From assembly GCA_016794585.1 (NCBI GenBank), contig JAEUJM010000013.1, positions 1-64,000 of the forward strand: a stretch of DNA of 64,000 nucleotides, in the 5' to 3' direction. This DNA is from Acidimicrobiales bacterium. Its GTDB lineage: Bacteria; Actinomycetota; Acidimicrobiia; Acidimicrobiales; DATDAH01. The notes below the pieces were generated by a model that saw only the letters and a list, made by a program, of their open reading frames with translations, was not told where the DNA came from and did no database searches. A program made the position numbers and the translations under genes. This document shows positions 18,661 through 27,025 of this stretch, piece after piece; position 1 is the stretch's first letter, and every line of letters begins with the position of its first letter.

Positions 18661-20370
18661 GTGACCCAGGGGCCCGAGGTGACCGCCGCGGCGACGTTCT
18701 GCGCCACGCTCGTCGACGAGTGGGCGCGGGCCGGCCTGCGCCACGCCATCGTGTGCCCCGGCAGCCGGTCGACCCCGATGGCGCTGGCCCTCGCCGCCGA
18801 CGGACGGCTCGACGTCCAGGTGGTCCACGACGAGCGATCGGCAGCCTTCATCGCCCTCGGCATCGGCCTGTCGACGCAGGTGCCGGCGGTCGTGCTCACC
18901 ACCAGCGGCACCGCCGCCGCCCAGCTCCACCCGGCCGTCGTCGAGGCCGGCCTGTCCAGCGTCCCCATGATCGTGTGCACCGCCGACCGCCCGCCGGAGC
19001 TCCAGGACGTCGGCGCCCCCCAGACCATCGACCAGGTGCACCTCTACGGCCGCTCCGTGCGGTGGTTCGCTGCGCCCGAGGTGCCCGACGAGCGGCGGGC
19101 GGACACCTGGCGGCCGCTCGCGTGCCGGGCCGTGGCCGAGGCGACGGGGCCGCGTCCCGGACCGGTCCACCTGAACCTGGCCTTTCGAGACCCCCTCGTG
19201 GGCCGGGCCGGGGACCTGCCCTCCGGCCGCGCGGACGGCGCGCCCTGGGCTCGGGTCGTCGCGGGTGTGGGCGAACCGGTCGCCTCCGGTGACCTCGTCG
19301 CCGCTCTGTCGGGCCGGCGCGGGCTGATCGTCGCCGGAGGCCCCGTCGAGGATCCTGGCGCCGTCCGGGCCCTCGGTGCGGCCCTCGGGTGGCCCGTCGT
19401 GGCCGGTCCACGTGCGACCGGCATCTGGGAGGCGGGCGCCACCGGCGGGGTCGTGAGCCACGCCGACGCGCTCGTACGGGTGGCCGAGTTCGCTGCGGAG
19501 CGGCCGGAGGTCGTCCTGAGCGTCGGGGAGCCGCCTGCGTCCAAGCTGCTGGGGCAGTGGCTCACCGGAGTGCCGGTCGTCGCAGCGCGGGGCAGCGGCC
19601 GTTGGGTCGACCCCGACGGTCAGGTCGAGCTCGTCGTGCCCGAGACGGTTCTGGCCGCGGTGGTGGACCGGGTCGAGCCCGCCAATCCGGCCTGGCGGGC
19701 GCGCTGGGCGGCCGCAGAGGCGGCGGCCGCCGACGCTCTCGTCGCCACGCTCGCCCCGCACGACGAGCCGACCGAGCCGGCCATCGCCCGTGACGTCCTG
19801 GCCGCGCTGCCCGACGGCGCCGAGCTCATCGTCTCGTCCTCCATGCCCGTGCGGGACGTCGAGTGGTACGCCATGCCGCGCACGGGCCTGCGGGTGCACG
19901 CCAATCGGGGGGCCAACGGCATCGACGGCGTGATGTCCACGGGCGTGGGCGTGGCCCTCGGAACCGGTGCGCCTGCCGCGGTGCTCGTCGGGGACGTGGC
20001 CTTCCTGCACGACTCGAACGCACTGCTCGCCTTGGGCGCCCGGGACGTCGACCTGACGATCGTCGTGGTCGATAACGACGGCGGCGGCATCTTCTCGTTC
20101 CTGCCGCAGGGGACGCAGTTGGCGACGGATCGCTTCGAGCAGCTCTTCGGCACCCCCCACGGCGTCGACCTGCCTGCCCTCGTCGCCGCCCACGGGCTGT
20201 CGTGCCAGGTGCTCACCGCGCAGGCCGACGTCGGGCCGGCCGTGACCGAGGTCGCCGGCCGCCCGGGGACCAAGGTGATCCTGGTGCGCACCGACCGCGC
20301 CGCCAACGTCGCCGTCCACGACGAGCTCCACGCCGCCGTGGCGCAGGCCGTCACCGAGGCCCTCGGCTGA
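18661..20370 (+). CDS. menD: SEPHCHC synthase MenD
   Basis: Thiamine-diphosphate enzyme joining isochorismate and 2-oxoglutarate in menaquinone synthesis. The 569-residue protein has the usual three domains. The N-terminal Pyr domain contains VCPGSRSTPMALALAA and VHDERSAAFIALGIG, whose Glu activates the cofactor. TTSGTAAAQLHPAVVEA follows. The C-terminal PP domain has NRGANGIDGVMSTG and the Mg/ThDP motif GDVAFLHDSNALL through VVDNDGGGIFSFLPQ. GTG 18661 is leaderless by its -10 box. It converges on menF, with 160 bases between stops. Confidence 0.96.
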   Translation: MTQGPEVTAAATFCATLVDEWARAGLRHAIVCPGSRSTPMALALAADGRLDVQVVHDERSAAFIALGIGLSTQVPAVVLTTSGTAAAQLHPAVVEAGLSSVPMIVCTADRPPELQDVGAPQTIDQVHLYGRSVRWFAAPEVPDERRADTWRPLACRAVAEATGPRPGPVHLNLAFRDPLVGRAGDLPSGRADGAPWARVVAGVGEPVASGDLVAALSGRRGLIVAGGPVEDPGAVRALGAALGWPVVAGPRATGIWEAGATGGVVSHADALVRVAEFAAERPEVVLSVGEPPASKLLGQWLTGVPVVAARGSGRWVDPDGQVELVVPETVLAAVVDRVEPANPAWRARWAAAEAAAADALVATLAPHDEPTEPAIARDVLAALPDGAELIVSSSMPVRDVEWYAMPRTGLRVHANRGANGIDGVMSTGVGVALGTGAPAAVLVGDVAFLHDSNALLALGARDVDLTIVVVDNDGGGIFSFLPQGTQLATDRFEQLFGTPHGVDLPALVAAHGLSCQVLTAQADVGPAVTEVAGRPGTKVILVRTDRAANVAVHDELHAAVAQAVTEALG

Positions 20371-20530
20371 ACACGGCGTCGCCGCTCGCAGACGACGCAC
20401 CCACGGGTCGGCCTCGACGCCGCATGCGATGACCACCGTCGGCGACCGGGACGCCAGTCGGCGGGCGCAGACTCGGATCCACCGCAGGCGCGCGGTGCCC
20501 CGGCACCCCGGCGCCTCGCGGGCCCCGGCG

Positions 20531-21802
20531 CTACGGGCGGAGGATGGCGCCGAGGAGGGCCTGGAGCTTGGCCCGGGTCTCGGCCAGCTCGGTGGCTGGG
20601 TCCGAGTCGGCCACGATGCCGTTGCCGGCGAAGAGGCGCGCGGTGCGGCCGTCGATCTCGGCGCAGCGCAGGCCCACGGCCCAGCGGCCGTTGCCGGCGG
20701 CGTCCACCCAACCCACCGGGCCGGCGTAGCGACCGCGGTCGAGCTGCTCGAGCTCGGCGATGGTGGCCAGGGCGAGGTCACGGGGGACGCCGCACACCGC
20801 GGGTGTGGGGTGCAGCGCCGCGACCAGCTCGAGGACCGACGCCGCCGGGGCCGAGAGGCGGCCCTCGACCAGGGTGGCGAGGTGCTGCACGTTGGCCACC
20901 GGCACCACCGACGGCTCGGCTTCGGCGTCCAGGTACGAGCAGAAGGGCAGGAGCGTGTCGTGGACCATGTCGATGGTGAGCTGGTGCTCGTGGCGGTCCT
21001 TCGCTGATGCCAGGAGCGTCGCCGCCAGGCGGGCGTCGGCGGTGGGATCGCCGCCCCGGGGGGTCGTGCCCGCCATCGGGTGCGATCGCACGACGTCGCC
21101 GACGCGTGACACGAGCAGCTCGGGGCTGGCGCCGACCATGCCGTCGATGGAGCTGATCATGCACCCGGGGTAGGTGCGGCGGAGGCGGTCCAGGATGGTC
21201 ACCACGTCGAGCGGCGCATCCGCCTCGATCACGACCTCCCGGGCCAGCACCGCCTTGTGCAGATCGGTTGTGGCCATGCGTTCGGTCGCCTCCTGCACCG
21301 AGGCGCACCAGGCGGCGGGGGGTCGGACGGGTCGCACCGAGAAGGCCGATGCCTCGCCGCCGACCGGGTCAGAGGACCTGGCGGGCTCGGTGAGGGCCTC
21401 GGTCAGTCGGGCCTCGGCGCCGGCGTGCTCGGCCTCGTCGCGGCCGACGGTGGTGCACCAGCGGGTGCCGTCCTCGGCCCGGCCGACGACCAGGGCCGGG
21501 ACCACGAGGGTGCCTGCCGAGCTGGGATCGAAGGGCAGCGCGCCGAAGGCGACCGGTCCCGTGCCGGGCAGGCGCACGTCGTCTTCGCCGGCCATTGCCG
21601 CGAGCGCCTCCTGGGCGGCGACCACGGAGGCCGCTCGATCGGCGCCGCCGGCGACCTCCAGGCGCACCGCCTCGCCCCGCGCCGCCAGCCCGCTGCCGCG
21701 CTGCTCGAAGAGCATCCCGTGCGCACCGGCGACGGCCAGCAGGTCGACGTCGTCGTCGAGGCGGCGGGTGACGGCCCGCAGACCCCAGAGGTCCCCGCTC
21801 AC
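20531..21802 (-). CDS. menF: Isochorismate synthase
   Basis: Converts chorismate to isochorismate, the first committed step to menaquinone. The 423-residue protein belongs to the chorismate-binding family shared with TrpE and EntC. The C-terminal catalytic part shows KAVLAREVV, GASPELLVSRVG, SHPMAGTTPRGG, VANVQHLATLVEGRL and ALHPTPAVCGVPRDLA, ending with AGNGIVADSDP. The HPTPA pattern favours isochorismate synthase over anthranilate or aminodeoxychorismate synthase. GTG 21802 is used. Siderophore EntC is a sequence-level alternative, but the flanking menD and menG support MenF. It lies 79 bases downstream of menG on the same strand. Confidence 0.92.
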   Translation of the reverse strand: MSGDLWGLRAVTRRLDDDVDLLAVAGAHGMLFEQRGSGLAARGEAVRLEVAGGADRAASVVAAQEALAAMAGEDDVRLPGTGPVAFGALPFDPSSAGTLVVPALVVGRAEDGTRWCTTVGRDEAEHAGAEARLTEALTEPARSSDPVGGEASAFSVRPVRPPAAWCASVQEATERMATTDLHKAVLAREVVIEADAPLDVVTILDRLRRTYPGCMISSIDGMVGASPELLVSRVGDVVRSHPMAGTTPRGGDPTADARLAATLLASAKDRHEHQLTIDMVHDTLLPFCSYLDAEAEPSVVPVANVQHLATLVEGRLSAPAASVLELVAALHPTPAVCGVPRDLALATIAELEQLDRGRYAGPVGWVDAAGNGRWAVGLRCAEIDGRTARLFAGNGIVADSDPATELAETRAKLQALLGAILRP

Positions 21803-21881
21803 GTCCAGATCCTCGCCGCCGCGTCACGGCGACCGCCGGCGCCCGCCGAGGCACGGCGCGTCGAGCGGTCCGACGAAGGCA

Positions 21882-22580
21882 TCAGTACACCCGGGTCGCG
21901 GTGATGAGCTGCGAGATGCCCACGGTGAGGAGGCGCCGCTCGACCCGGGCGAACCCGGCGTCGGCGAGGCGCCGCAGCATCATCGCCGGCTCGGGCAGGT
22001 AGGCCACCGACTTGGGCAGGTAGCGGTAGGCCGCCGGGTCGGACAGCAGACCGCCGATGCGGGGGACCACCTTGCCGAAGTAGATGCCGTGGCCCCAGCG
22101 CAGCACCGGGTTGGGCGGCTCGGCCACCTCGAGCAGCGCGATCCGACCGCCGGGACGGACGACCCGGCCGAGTTCGTCGAAGAAGGGATCCAGTTCGACG
22201 AAGTTGCGGAGCGCGAACCCGCAGGTGACCCCGTCGGCCGAGCCCGTCCGCACCGGCAGACGCAGCGCGTCGGCCTGGGCCAGCGGGGCGGCGGTGCGGG
22301 CGGCCGCCAACATCCCGTACGAGAGGTCGAAGCCGACCGGACGCAGTCCTGCTTCGGTGAGCTCGCGGCAGAAGTCGCCGGTCCCGGCGGCCAGGTCGAG
22401 CACCGTCGCGCCGGGGTCGAGGTCGAGCTCGGCGATGGTGCGCCGCCGCCAGCCCACGTCCATGCGGAAGGTCATGACCCGGTTCACCAGGTCGTAGCGG
22501 GGGGCGATGGTGTCGAACATCTCCCGCACCGCGACGACCTTCTCGTCGCCCTCGGGAAGCGGCTCGGCATCTGCGGGCAT
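21882..22580 (-). CDS. menG: Demethylmenaquinone methyltransferase
   Basis: SAM-dependent C-methyltransferase performing the last step of menaquinone synthesis (MenG/UbiE family), 232 residues. FDTIAPRYDLVNRVMTF near residue 22 is the UbiE signature. The SAM-binding motif is VLDLAAGTGDFCRE (about 60-73). Downstream, CGFALRNFVELD and LEVAEPPNPVL are family segments. ATG 22580 follows TACGAT by 7 bases, another leaderless start. It is followed by menF on the same strand. Confidence 0.94.
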   Translation of the reverse strand: MPADAEPLPEGDEKVVAVREMFDTIAPRYDLVNRVMTFRMDVGWRRRTIAELDLDPGATVLDLAAGTGDFCRELTEAGLRPVGFDLSYGMLAAARTAAPLAQADALRLPVRTGSADGVTCGFALRNFVELDPFFDELGRVVRPGGRIALLEVAEPPNPVLRWGHGIYFGKVVPRIGGLLSDPAAYRYLPKSVAYLPEPAMMLRRLADAGFARVERRLLTVGISQLITATRVY

Positions 22581-22587
22581 CGCGTCG

Positions 22588-22593
22588 ATCGTA
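22588..22593 (-). promoter_or_regulatory. -10 box TACGAT for menG-menF
   Basis: TACGAT on the minus strand ends 7 bases before the menG ATG. It probably drives menG and menF together. Confidence 0.5.
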
Positions 22594-22620
22594 CGGGCGG
22601 GCCGCCCCGGCCCCCCAACC

Positions 22621-22642
22621 GTCCACCTCCGACTCGGTGGAC
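22621..22642. terminator. Hairpin in the menG / GNAT gap
   Basis: GTCCACC and GGTGGAC form a perfect 7-bp stem with an 8-base loop. It lies after the stop of the acetyltransferase gene, whose transcript could end here. No U-run is present. Confidence 0.35.
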
Positions 22643-22760
22643 GAGCACCGGCACCGGCCCCCCAACCCCCGCGACGGCGAGGCCTGGGCCGTCCCGCCTC
22701 TCGACGGTCGTCACTCGAGTCGAGCTCGGCCGGGGCCGGCGCCGCCGCCGAGCGGGGTGC

Positions 22761-23996
22761 TCAGACCGTGGTCGGCAGGTCGACCCGCATCGGCGGGAAG
22801 AGCACGTCGAGCAACGGGAGCGCGGGACCGAGCATGGCGTCGTCGACCCGCGCGTCGAGGCCCGACGCGCCGAAGCGGCCGAGGAGGAGCGCCGGCACAG
22901 CGTCGGGCGAGACCCCGGGAAGGCCCTCCTCGAACGGATCCTCGATCCCGGGACCGGGCTCGACGTCCGTGACCCTCCCGCGCTCGTAGGAGACCTGGAT
23001 GCTCGCCACGTAGGTCGACAGCACGAGCGTGCCGACCTCGCGGGCGAAGGCCGACGCCGTCAGACGGTCGGAGAGGACCGGTCGCACGTGGCGCAGGAAC
23101 GCCACCGGGTCGGCGATGCGGGCGTACACCGGGTGGTAGCGCTGGGTGGGCTCCGCCGCCGCCCGCACGGCGGCCGACCACGCGGTGCCGGGCCGATCCA
23201 GCACGGCGAGGTCGGCGCCCAGCTCGCCTCGGCGGGCGTGGGTCAGCAGGGCCCGAGCGGCGGAGATCGAGTCGGCGGCGGCGTCGAACAGCTCACATCG
23301 GGCGTACTTCGCGTCGCCGTGACGCTGGAGTCGGGCGAAGCCTTCCGCCGGCGGGTGCCCGCCGTCCGGGCGGTCGCGCCGGGCGACGAGGACCTCCTCG
23401 TCGTGGCCGATCGCCTCTCCGACGAGCCAGGCCCAGTCGTCCCGGGGGCGGAAGGCGACGAGGTCGGCGGCGCGGTGGGCCCGCTCCGCGAGCGCCATGA
23501 GTGCGTCGAGGTCGGCCTCGACGGCTCGCTCGACCTTCCAGCCCGGGTCGGCCTCGAGGTGGCGGTCGACGACGCGAAGCCGCTCGGGCCAGTCGAGCCC
23601 GTACCCGTAGCCGAGGCGACGGTAGAAGTACGGGATCCCGGTGACGACGGTGAGGTGCTGGCCGAGCGTCTCGGACACCTCGTGGTGGTGGGCGAACTGG
23701 GCCCGGACCAGCCCGCGGCGGCGGAACTCGGGGGCGCTGGCGACGTACTCGATCTGGCCGATGCGGATCGGCACGGACCCGTACCGGCCCTCGTGGTCGA
23801 GGAGCACCGAGCACGAGACGACGCGTTCGGTGGCGTCGACCACGACGACCCAGCGCTGGGAGAGCAGGTGCTCGACCGCGCCCCGTTCGGTGGCTCCGTG
23901 CGCGGCGATGTTCAGGCCGACGATGCCCTCGTGGTCCGCGGTGGTCGCCGGCCGCAGCACCAGCCCGCCTCCGAGGTCACGGGTCACGCCGGTCAT
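22761..23996 (-). CDS. Eis-like GNAT N-acetyltransferase
   Basis: A 411-residue protein with the layout of the Eis family: N-terminal GNAT domain, a second degenerate GNAT domain and a C-terminal sterol-carrier-like domain. The acetyl-CoA loop is EFRRRGLVRAQF near residue 90, after IEYVASAP. IPYFYRRLGYGYGLDWPERL is the Eis-type segment following it. Eis proteins acetylate amines on aminoglycosides or protein lysines; the substrate here cannot be named. ATG 23996 follows TAGGTT by 6 bases. The next gene upstream on this strand is the zinc-ribbon membrane protein, 105 bases away. Confidence 0.88.
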   Translation of the reverse strand: MTGVTRDLGGGLVLRPATTADHEGIVGLNIAAHGATERGAVEHLLSQRWVVVVDATERVVSCSVLLDHEGRYGSVPIRIGQIEYVASAPEFRRRGLVRAQFAHHHEVSETLGQHLTVVTGIPYFYRRLGYGYGLDWPERLRVVDRHLEADPGWKVERAVEADLDALMALAERAHRAADLVAFRPRDDWAWLVGEAIGHDEEVLVARRDRPDGGHPPAEGFARLQRHGDAKYARCELFDAAADSISAARALLTHARRGELGADLAVLDRPGTAWSAAVRAAAEPTQRYHPVYARIADPVAFLRHVRPVLSDRLTASAFAREVGTLVLSTYVASIQVSYERGRVTDVEPGPGIEDPFEEGLPGVSPDAVPALLLGRFGASGLDARVDDAMLGPALPLLDVLFPPMRVDLPTTV

Positions 23997-24002
23997 CGTG
24001 CC

Positions 24003-24008
24003 AACCTA
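24003..24008 (-). promoter_or_regulatory. -10 box TAGGTT for the Eis-like gene
   Basis: TAGGTT on the minus strand ends 6 bases before the ATG at 23996; leaderless geometry. Confidence 0.5.
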
Positions 24009-24101
24009 CGCAGGCGCCCGGCTCCGTCGGCCGGAGAATCCTCTTCCGGGCACCACCTGCGGGCCGGCCCGGGCGTCCTTCGGGAAGACGTCGGCCGCGC
24101 C

Positions 24102-24308
24102 TCAGGCGGCGTCGGCGCGGGGGACGCCGCAGTGCTTGCAGTTCGGGTACGCCCGCGAGGTGGGTCGCCCGCACGATTCGCAACGCACCACCTTGATCTC
24201 GCCGCGACGCAGTTTCGAGATGCTGGACCACAAGATGCCGCCGATGGCGATGACGATGGCGACCTCCAACGCATCTCGGACGTACTGGGCGGCGAGCACG
24301 GCCCTCAT
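24102..24308 (-). CDS. Small membrane protein with zinc ribbon
   Basis: A 68-residue protein. Residues about 13-33 form a hydrophobic helix (LEVAIVIAIGGILWSSI), and the C-terminal part carries a rubredoxin-like pair CESCG ... CKHCG that should bind one zinc. The ribbon would face the cytoplasm if the positive SKLRRGEIK stretch stays inside. Function unknown. ATG 24308 was chosen because the membrane helix follows at once; longer upstream frames overlap the acyl-CoA dehydrogenase gene. It diverges from that gene with 31 bases between starts. Confidence 0.75.
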   Translation of the reverse strand: MRAVLAAQYVRDALEVAIVIAIGGILWSSISKLRRGEIKVVRCESCGRPTSRAYPNCKHCGVPRADAA

Positions 24309-24327
24309 TCTGGCGTCGTCGGCTGCG

Positions 24328-24333
24328 TATGGT
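24328..24333 (+). promoter_or_regulatory. -10 box TATGGT for the acyl-CoA dehydrogenase
   Basis: TATGGT ends 6 bases before the ATG at 24340; leaderless geometry. Confidence 0.5.
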
Positions 24334-24339
24334 GGGCCG

Positions 24340-25566
24340 ATGGCCATCGACTTCACGTTCCCGCCCGAGCTCGACGAGATCCGCTTGAAGGTGCGGGCCT
24401 TCGTCGATGAGGTCGTCCGCCCCGTCGAGGACGCCGCCGCGGCCGAGGACTGGGACCGGGACCAGTGGATCAAGGGCATCATCGAGATGCGGGGCAAGGC
24501 CAAGGAGTGGGGCCTGTGGCTGCCCCACATGCCGACCGAGTGGGGCGGCATGGGTCTCGGCCACGTGGCCATGGCCAGCGTCTCGGCCGAGGCGGCCCGC
24601 TCGCGCATGGGGCCGTTCGCCCTCAACGCCCAGGCCCCCGACGAGGGCAACATGCACACCCTGCTGCACTGGGCCACCGACGAGCAGAAGGAGAAGTACC
24701 TCAAGCCGCTGTGCGACGGCTACAAGCGTTCGTGCTTCGCCATGACCGAGCCCGAGGTGGCCGGCTCGGACCCCACCCTCATCCAGACCCGCGCCTACCA
24801 GGACGGCGACGAGTGGGTCATCAACGGCCACAAGTGGTTCATCTCCGGCGCCCGCGGCGCCGCCTTCGCCATCCTCATCGCCCGGACCGAGGACGACCCC
24901 GACCTGCCCCAGGCCGCCAACAGCGCGTTCCTCGTGGACATCCCCAGCGAGGGCTGGGAGGTCGTGCGTGACGTGCAGACCATGTCCGGCGGGCACAACC
25001 ACTGCGAGATCCGCATCACCGACCTGCGGGTGCACAAGGACCAGATGCTCGGCGGGCGCGGCGAGGGTCACCTGCTCGGCCAGGCCCGCCTCGGCCCCGC
25101 CCGCCTCGCCCACTGCATGCGCTGGATCGGCCAGGCCGAGACCGCCCTCGAGATGATGGTGGACCGCTCCCTCGAGCGCTACTCCCACGGCTCGCTCCTC
25201 GCCGAGAAGCAGGGCATCCAGTGGATGATCGCCGACTCCACCATGGAGCTCTACCAGTCCAAGCTCATGGTCCTGCACGCCGCCTACCTCATCGACAGCG
25301 GCCAGGACTTCAAGTCCGAGGTCTCGATGGCCAAGCACCACGTGGCCAACGCCCTCTGGAAGATCATCGACCGGGCCATCCAGGTGCACGGCGCCCTCGG
25401 CTACTCCACCGACACCCCGCTGGCCGACATGCTCACCCAGGCCCGCTGGAGCCGCTTCGCCGACGGCGCCGACGAGATCCACCAGATGCGCATCGCCCAG
25501 CGCACGATCGCGGCGTACAAGGACACCGGCAGCACGAGAACCGCCACCGGCAACCTGCCGTTGTAG
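24340..25566 (+). CDS. Acyl-CoA dehydrogenase
   Basis: FAD-dependent enzyme introducing the alpha-beta double bond in acyl-CoAs, 408 residues. Landmarks: an N-terminal helical domain, CFAMTEPEVAGSDP near 135 (flavin and substrate loop), INGHKWFISGARGA, a beta domain, and C-terminal helices with VHGALGYSTDTPLADM. The catalytic base should be the Glu in DGADEIHQMRIAQ near residue 386, the position used by most short- and medium-chain members. The substrate chain length is not evident; the long N-terminal variant (PVEDAAAAEDWDRDQW) resembles the FadE2/ACAD11-like group. Transcribed from its own leaderless promoter. Confidence 0.92.
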   Translation: MAIDFTFPPELDEIRLKVRAFVDEVVRPVEDAAAAEDWDRDQWIKGIIEMRGKAKEWGLWLPHMPTEWGGMGLGHVAMASVSAEAARSRMGPFALNAQAPDEGNMHTLLHWATDEQKEKYLKPLCDGYKRSCFAMTEPEVAGSDPTLIQTRAYQDGDEWVINGHKWFISGARGAAFAILIARTEDDPDLPQAANSAFLVDIPSEGWEVVRDVQTMSGGHNHCEIRITDLRVHKDQMLGGRGEGHLLGQARLGPARLAHCMRWIGQAETALEMMVDRSLERYSHGSLLAEKQGIQWMIADSTMELYQSKLMVLHAAYLIDSGQDFKSEVSMAKHHVANALWKIIDRAIQVHGALGYSTDTPLADMLTQARWSRFADGADEIHQMRIAQRTIAAYKDTGSTRTATGNLPL

Positions 25567-25578
25567 GCCGGCGGCGGC

Positions 25579-25809
25579 GTGCACGGCGACGACGCACCGG
25601 AGTGGTTACCGCCACCGCCACCGCCACCGCCGGCGCTGGTCGACGGCCAAGAGGTAGCTGACGGGTTCCGAGGCTTCTCGAGCGCCGGCGTGCTCGTCCT
25701 CGTCCCGTTCCTGCTCTTCTACCGGCTGGTGGAACGGCTGACCGAGGCGGCGTTCCGTGCCGTCGACTGGTGGCGCGCCCGCCAGGGCGGTGACCGGCGC
25801 AGCGGGTGA
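25579..25809 (+). CDS. Small polyproline single-span membrane protein
   Basis: A 76-residue predicted protein starting at GTG 25579, 12 bases after the dehydrogenase stop. It opens with an acidic stretch and eight prolines (coded by the ACCGCC repeat), followed by a hydrophobic helix SSAGVLVLVPFLLFYRLV and a basic tail. I recognise no family. The tight spacing after the dehydrogenase and the clear membrane helix favour a real gene; the repetitive DNA is a reason for caution. Confidence 0.5.
   Translation: MHGDDAPEWLPPPPPPPPALVDGQEVADGFRGFSSAGVLVLVPFLLFYRLVERLTEAAFRAVDWWRARQGGDRRSG
25608..25631 (+). repeat. ACCGCC hexamer repeat, four copies
   Basis: Four perfect tandem ACCGCC units inside the small membrane-protein gene, read in frame as consecutive prolines. 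A possible slippage site that would change proline number in steps of two. Confidence 0.7.
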
Positions 25810-25908
25810 CGTCTGCAACCGCATGGGCGCGCCAGGAGCGCCGTCCTCATTGCGGATGCCCCACCCTTTCTCCGTCGACGTCTGCACCCGTCAGGCCGTC
25901 GATCGCCG

Positions 25909-25914
25909 TAGCGT
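25909..25914 (+). promoter_or_regulatory. -10 box TAGCGT for the lipoprotein gene
   Basis: TAGCGT ends 6 bases before the GTG at 25921; leaderless geometry. Confidence 0.5.
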
Positions 25915-25920
25915 GCGTAG

Positions 25921-26934
25921 GTGCGCCGCATGCTGGTGGGAGTTGCCCTCCTCGCGCTCGCAGCGGGCTGCAGCTCGTCGATCGAGCAGCCGAGCGCAGG
26001 GACGGCTGGCCAGCCGGAGGAGGAGGCGCTCCTGGGGCCGGACACGCCGCTGGGGGACGGCCTCGCCGTGGTCGCGGGAACCAATCTGGTCGGCACGGTG
26101 TGGCCGTCGCTCTCGGGGACGTACGGCGGGGAGAGCGCCACCGAGAGCTGGGAGGCGGTGTTGGAGCTGACCGGCGATCCCGTCGAGGTGCACAACGCCT
26201 ACGTCGAGCAGTTGCGCGACGCCGGCTTCTCCATCGTGCGAGGTCGGCACGCCTGCGGGGTGACCTACGTGAGTAGCGACCGCAGCTTCTACGCGCCGCC
26301 GGGAGGCGCCGAGCCGGAGGGGGCCGATCCCAGCGACGTCGGCTGCTCGGTGGAGGGAGCGATCGTCGAGGACGGAAGCACGGTCGCCATCGCACGGGTG
26401 GTGACCCGGCGTACGGCTGCGGACCATCCCTTCGGGGTGTACGTCTCGCACGTCAGCGTCGAGGTGGAGCGCTGGGCGCCGGGGGTTCGCCGTGGCTCGC
26501 CGCAGGCACGTCCGTTCGATCCTGTCCCTCCGCTGGCGGGGAGCCAGGTCGAGCTGGCTCAGGAGCCCACGCCACCGCCGACCCCCGGTCCCGGAGATCT
26601 GATCGAGTCCGACGGGGTGGAGGGTGAACCCTTGGAGGTGGTCGAGGGCAGCCGGGTGCTCACCCCGGTCGCAACCGAGTGGTGTGGCACCACCGGGTAT
26701 GACGCCCTGGTGGCGATCGACGGCCCTGACGCACAAGCGGTCGTCGGTGACTACCGGCGCCAGATCGAAGCGTGGGGCTACGAACAGCTGACCTCGGAAC
26801 CCGTGCGCTTTCGCGGGCGAGCGGCCGTCCTCACGAGGCACGGTGCCTCGGGCGCCGGCACCGTGGACCTGGTCGTCGTCGACGGCGATCAGCACGAACC
26901 TGCCTACCTGCGCATCACCCGCTGCCGAGACTGA
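25921..26934 (+). CDS. Predicted lipoprotein, unknown function
   Basis: A 337-residue exported protein. The first 17 residues (MRRMLVGVALLALAAGC) form a lipoprotein signal peptide with lipobox LAAGC, so the mature protein should be lipid-anchored at Cys17. A Pro-rich linker (PTPPPTPGPG) near residue 220 separates two halves. Both halves contain a similar idea: a segment placing a residue pair at the end of a helix such as VHNAYVEQLRDAGFSI and VVGDYRRQIEAWGYEQL, suggesting an internal duplication. Four cysteines could form disulfides. No family recognised. GTG 25921 agrees with the -10 box. Confidence 0.8.
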   Translation: MRRMLVGVALLALAAGCSSSIEQPSAGTAGQPEEEALLGPDTPLGDGLAVVAGTNLVGTVWPSLSGTYGGESATESWEAVLELTGDPVEVHNAYVEQLRDAGFSIVRGRHACGVTYVSSDRSFYAPPGGAEPEGADPSDVGCSVEGAIVEDGSTVAIARVVTRRTAADHPFGVYVSHVSVEVERWAPGVRRGSPQARPFDPVPPLAGSQVELAQEPTPPPTPGPGDLIESDGVEGEPLEVVEGSRVLTPVATEWCGTTGYDALVAIDGPDAQAVVGDYRRQIEAWGYEQLTSEPVRFRGRAAVLTRHGASGAGTVDLVVVDGDQHEPAYLRITRCRD

Positions 26935-27025
26935 GTCGTCACCGTGGCGCCGCCTCTCGAGCGCGTCCGATGAGGTCAACGGTCATCCCGCCCTCGAGGG
27001 GTTTCGTTCTCGCCGCCCGCGCCCG

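Noticed and set aside
20371-20530. Possible small gene between menD and menF
   Set aside because: Short frames here are Arg-rich with no start signal; only a weak GGTGCC/GGCACC hairpin is seen.
22606-22670. Direct repeat CCGGCCCCCCAACC, two copies
   Set aside because: Low-complexity C-rich sequence, likely by chance in this base composition; no palindrome or phase.
21174-24410. A 1078-codon open frame on the plus strand
   Set aside because: It runs antisense through menF, menG and the Eis-like gene. High GC content removes stop codons; composition is Arg/Gly/His-rich and domain-free.
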